Positions 40,263 to 40,997 of a DNA stretch of 40,997 bases are shown one piece after another. A model generated the notes under the pieces. That model ran no database searches. It saw only the letters and a list, made by a program, of their open reading frames with translations, and was not told the origin of the DNA. The translations under genes and the position numbers were made by a program. This stretch comes from a virus. Position 1 is the first letter of the stretch. Each line of letters starts with the position of its first letter. The stretch is from IMG/VR virus record IMGVR_UViG_3300030406_002338, positions 1 to 40,997 of that record. The stretch is one strand, 5' to 3'.

Positions 40263-40638
40263 ATCGACTTGGAAAAAATGGGAGCGATGGTGGGCGGACG
40301 TTTTAGGTGGAGACAAGGTTAACGCGCAACGCATACCTGTTACTGGCAGACAGTCAGGAGACGTGCCTGATGTAGAGACAATCAAGTTCGCATGCGAGGT
40401 TAAAGCGGGCAAGGTCGTTAGTTCACGCACACTAAAAGCAGTAGACCAAGCACATAAAGCGGGCGTGGCTACCAACAAGATACCGATAGTGTGTCAGACA
40501 CACAAAATAAACGATAAGGTTGCAAAGCATTTAGTTACTATGGATTTAACTACATTTCTTAAAATTACAGAACCAATACGCAAAGAGGAAATGCGAATCA
40601 AAGCAAGCCTTGATTCTAGCTTAGATATATCTATATAA
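40255..40638 (+). CDS. PD-(D/E)XK nuclease, Holliday-junction-resolvase-like
   Basis: The 127-residue protein contains the motif chain WERWWADVLGGDKVNAQRIP, then TGRQSGDVPD with D39, followed by E48-V-K50 in FACEVKAGKVVSS. A LKAVDQAHKAG helix comes next. Length and motif spacing match small phage resolvase-like nucleases of this fold. It starts eight bases before the helicase-loader stop. It would resolve branched DNA made by replication and annealing, preparing concatemers for packaging. A general endonuclease role cannot be excluded. Confidence 0.7.
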   Translation: MDKSTWKKWERWWADVLGGDKVNAQRIPVTGRQSGDVPDVETIKFACEVKAGKVVSSRTLKAVDQAHKAGVATNKIPIVCQTHKINDKVAKHLVTMDLTTFLKITEPIRKEEMRIKASLDSSLDISI

Positions 40639-40662
40639 TGTAGTTAAGGAAATCCCTTTCTT

Positions 40663-40676
40663 TACGCGCGAGCGTA
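40663..40676. promoter_or_regulatory. GNRA-loop hairpin downstream of the last rightward gene
   Basis: TACGC and GCGTA pair perfectly with a GCGA loop (GNRA type), 25 bases after the last stop codon. It stands at the start of the 266-base convergent gap 40639-40904. GNRA loops protect RNA ends or dock in larger folds. It likely marks the 3' end region of the rightward transcript. Confidence 0.4.
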
Positions 40677-40702
40677 GTTTCGTGATTCCTTGACTTGTTT
40701 GT

Positions 40703-40739
40703 GATCCGCCTGATAAATCTAGTTCTCGTCAGGCGGGTC
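40703..40739. terminator. convergent-gap hairpin, possible bidirectional terminator
   Basis: GATCCGCCTGA pairs with TCAGGCGGGTC over 11 bases (one G-T pair) with a 15-base loop. It is the most GC-rich stem in the window. It sits between the rightward gene end (40638) and the leftward gene end (40905), where both transcripts must stop. No T-run follows on either strand, so it may need a protein factor. Confidence 0.5.
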
Positions 40740-40756
40740 ATTACACATACTATGTT

Positions 40757-40823
40757 GGGAAATTTTTAGAATCATTCCAAACCTAGAATGGACAGTTTTG
40801 TAATCTACTTTTTAGAATTTCCC
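40757..40823. repeat. spaced inverted repeat and direct repeat in the convergent gap
   Basis: GGGAAATT (40757-40764) and AATTTCCC (40816-40823) are inverted, enclosing a CATTC...GAATG stem. TTTTTAGAAT occurs twice in direct orientation, near 40763 and near 40809. An alternating purine-pyrimidine AT stretch follows (about 40840-40865). An origin, packaging site or recombination site are all possible. Nothing decides among them. Confidence 0.35.
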
Positions 40824-40904
40824 AGAATTTTAGAACGCACGTATATACACATACATATATATATAAAAAAACAATAGTGATTAAGGTAGCGTCAGCGCTT
40901 TTGT

Positions 40905-40997
40905 TTAGTCTGCAACAGGTTTAGGTGTTACTTCATTCATACGAACTTCAATATTTCCGTCAACAATCCAATTAGCACTTGTAACTGTGCTTGATAT
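40905..40997 (-). CDS. C-terminal end of the gene truncated at position 1 (if circular)
   Basis: Thirty complete codons precede a TAA at 40907-40905, reading ISSTVTSANWIVDGNIEVRM and ending NEVTPKPVAD. The left-edge gene stops two bases into a codon after NIVSTGG. Adding any one base gives NIVSTGGT-ISSTVTS, a smooth join. The fragment has no start in the window and lies on the same strand as the virion operon. I call it the same gene, cut by the arbitrary opening of a circular map. Confidence 0.7.
   Translation of the reverse strand: MSSTVTSANWIVDGNIEVRMNEVTPKPVAD

Overview
The window looks like an almost complete genome of a tailed double-stranded DNA phage, probably from a marine, low-GC bacterial host. 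I suspect a SAR11 or pelagiphage-like group from the gene style (terminase, portal, HK97-type capsid, kelch-like and fibre tail genes, tiny basic proteins), but I could not run a search. Leftward genes cover 1-27958 and rightward genes 28181-40638. The last 93 bases (40905-40997, minus strand) encode a C-terminus that fits, apart from one missing base (mod 3), the truncated minus-strand gene at 1-917. I infer a circular or circularly permuted genome of about 41 kb opened inside that gene.

The leftward arm is the virion and packaging operon, with almost no gaps. In transcription order it holds small terminase, an FmdB-like zinc ribbon, large terminase, portal, two unknown proteins, a 3034-residue giant protein with a zinc-protease motif, scaffold, major capsid protein and a likely decoration protein. 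Connector and tail proteins follow, then a VSR-like nuclease fold protein, a tail fibre, a kelch-like tip protein, and a cluster of tiny basic and membrane proteins including a holin candidate. I recognised no endolysin, integrase, repressor, DNA polymerase, primase or tRNA.

The rightward arm is the early, replication and takeover region. It has small unknown proteins, an MGNRAVI-type protein, a pyrimidine-dimer-glycosylase-like protein, a MoxR/CobS-like AAA+ ATPase with a CobT-like VWA partner, a conserved phage protein of unknown role, an annealing-protein-like gene, a winged-helix replication initiator, a DnaC-like helicase loader and a PD-(D/E)XK nuclease. This suggests a phage that recruits the host replisome. 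Two promoters (28088 and 29573) share a 10-base core at identical spacing, and the -35 of each lies in the right arm of a large inverted repeat. A near-consensus promoter sits at 31457.

Two features stand out. First, a gene-free stretch (35994-36824) contains a 484-base array (36287-36770) in which 92 of 98 successive fifth positions on the plus strand are G. The 5-base phase is shifted by one at recurrent GGCAG markers spaced about 10-12 pentads apart. I know of no described element like it. Second, the rightward arm is packed with short perfect inverted repeats, mostly inside genes (35 with arms of 7 or more bases found by eye), often with TAAA loops. The leftward arm does not show this in the parts I sampled. 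The arms also differ clearly in base composition.
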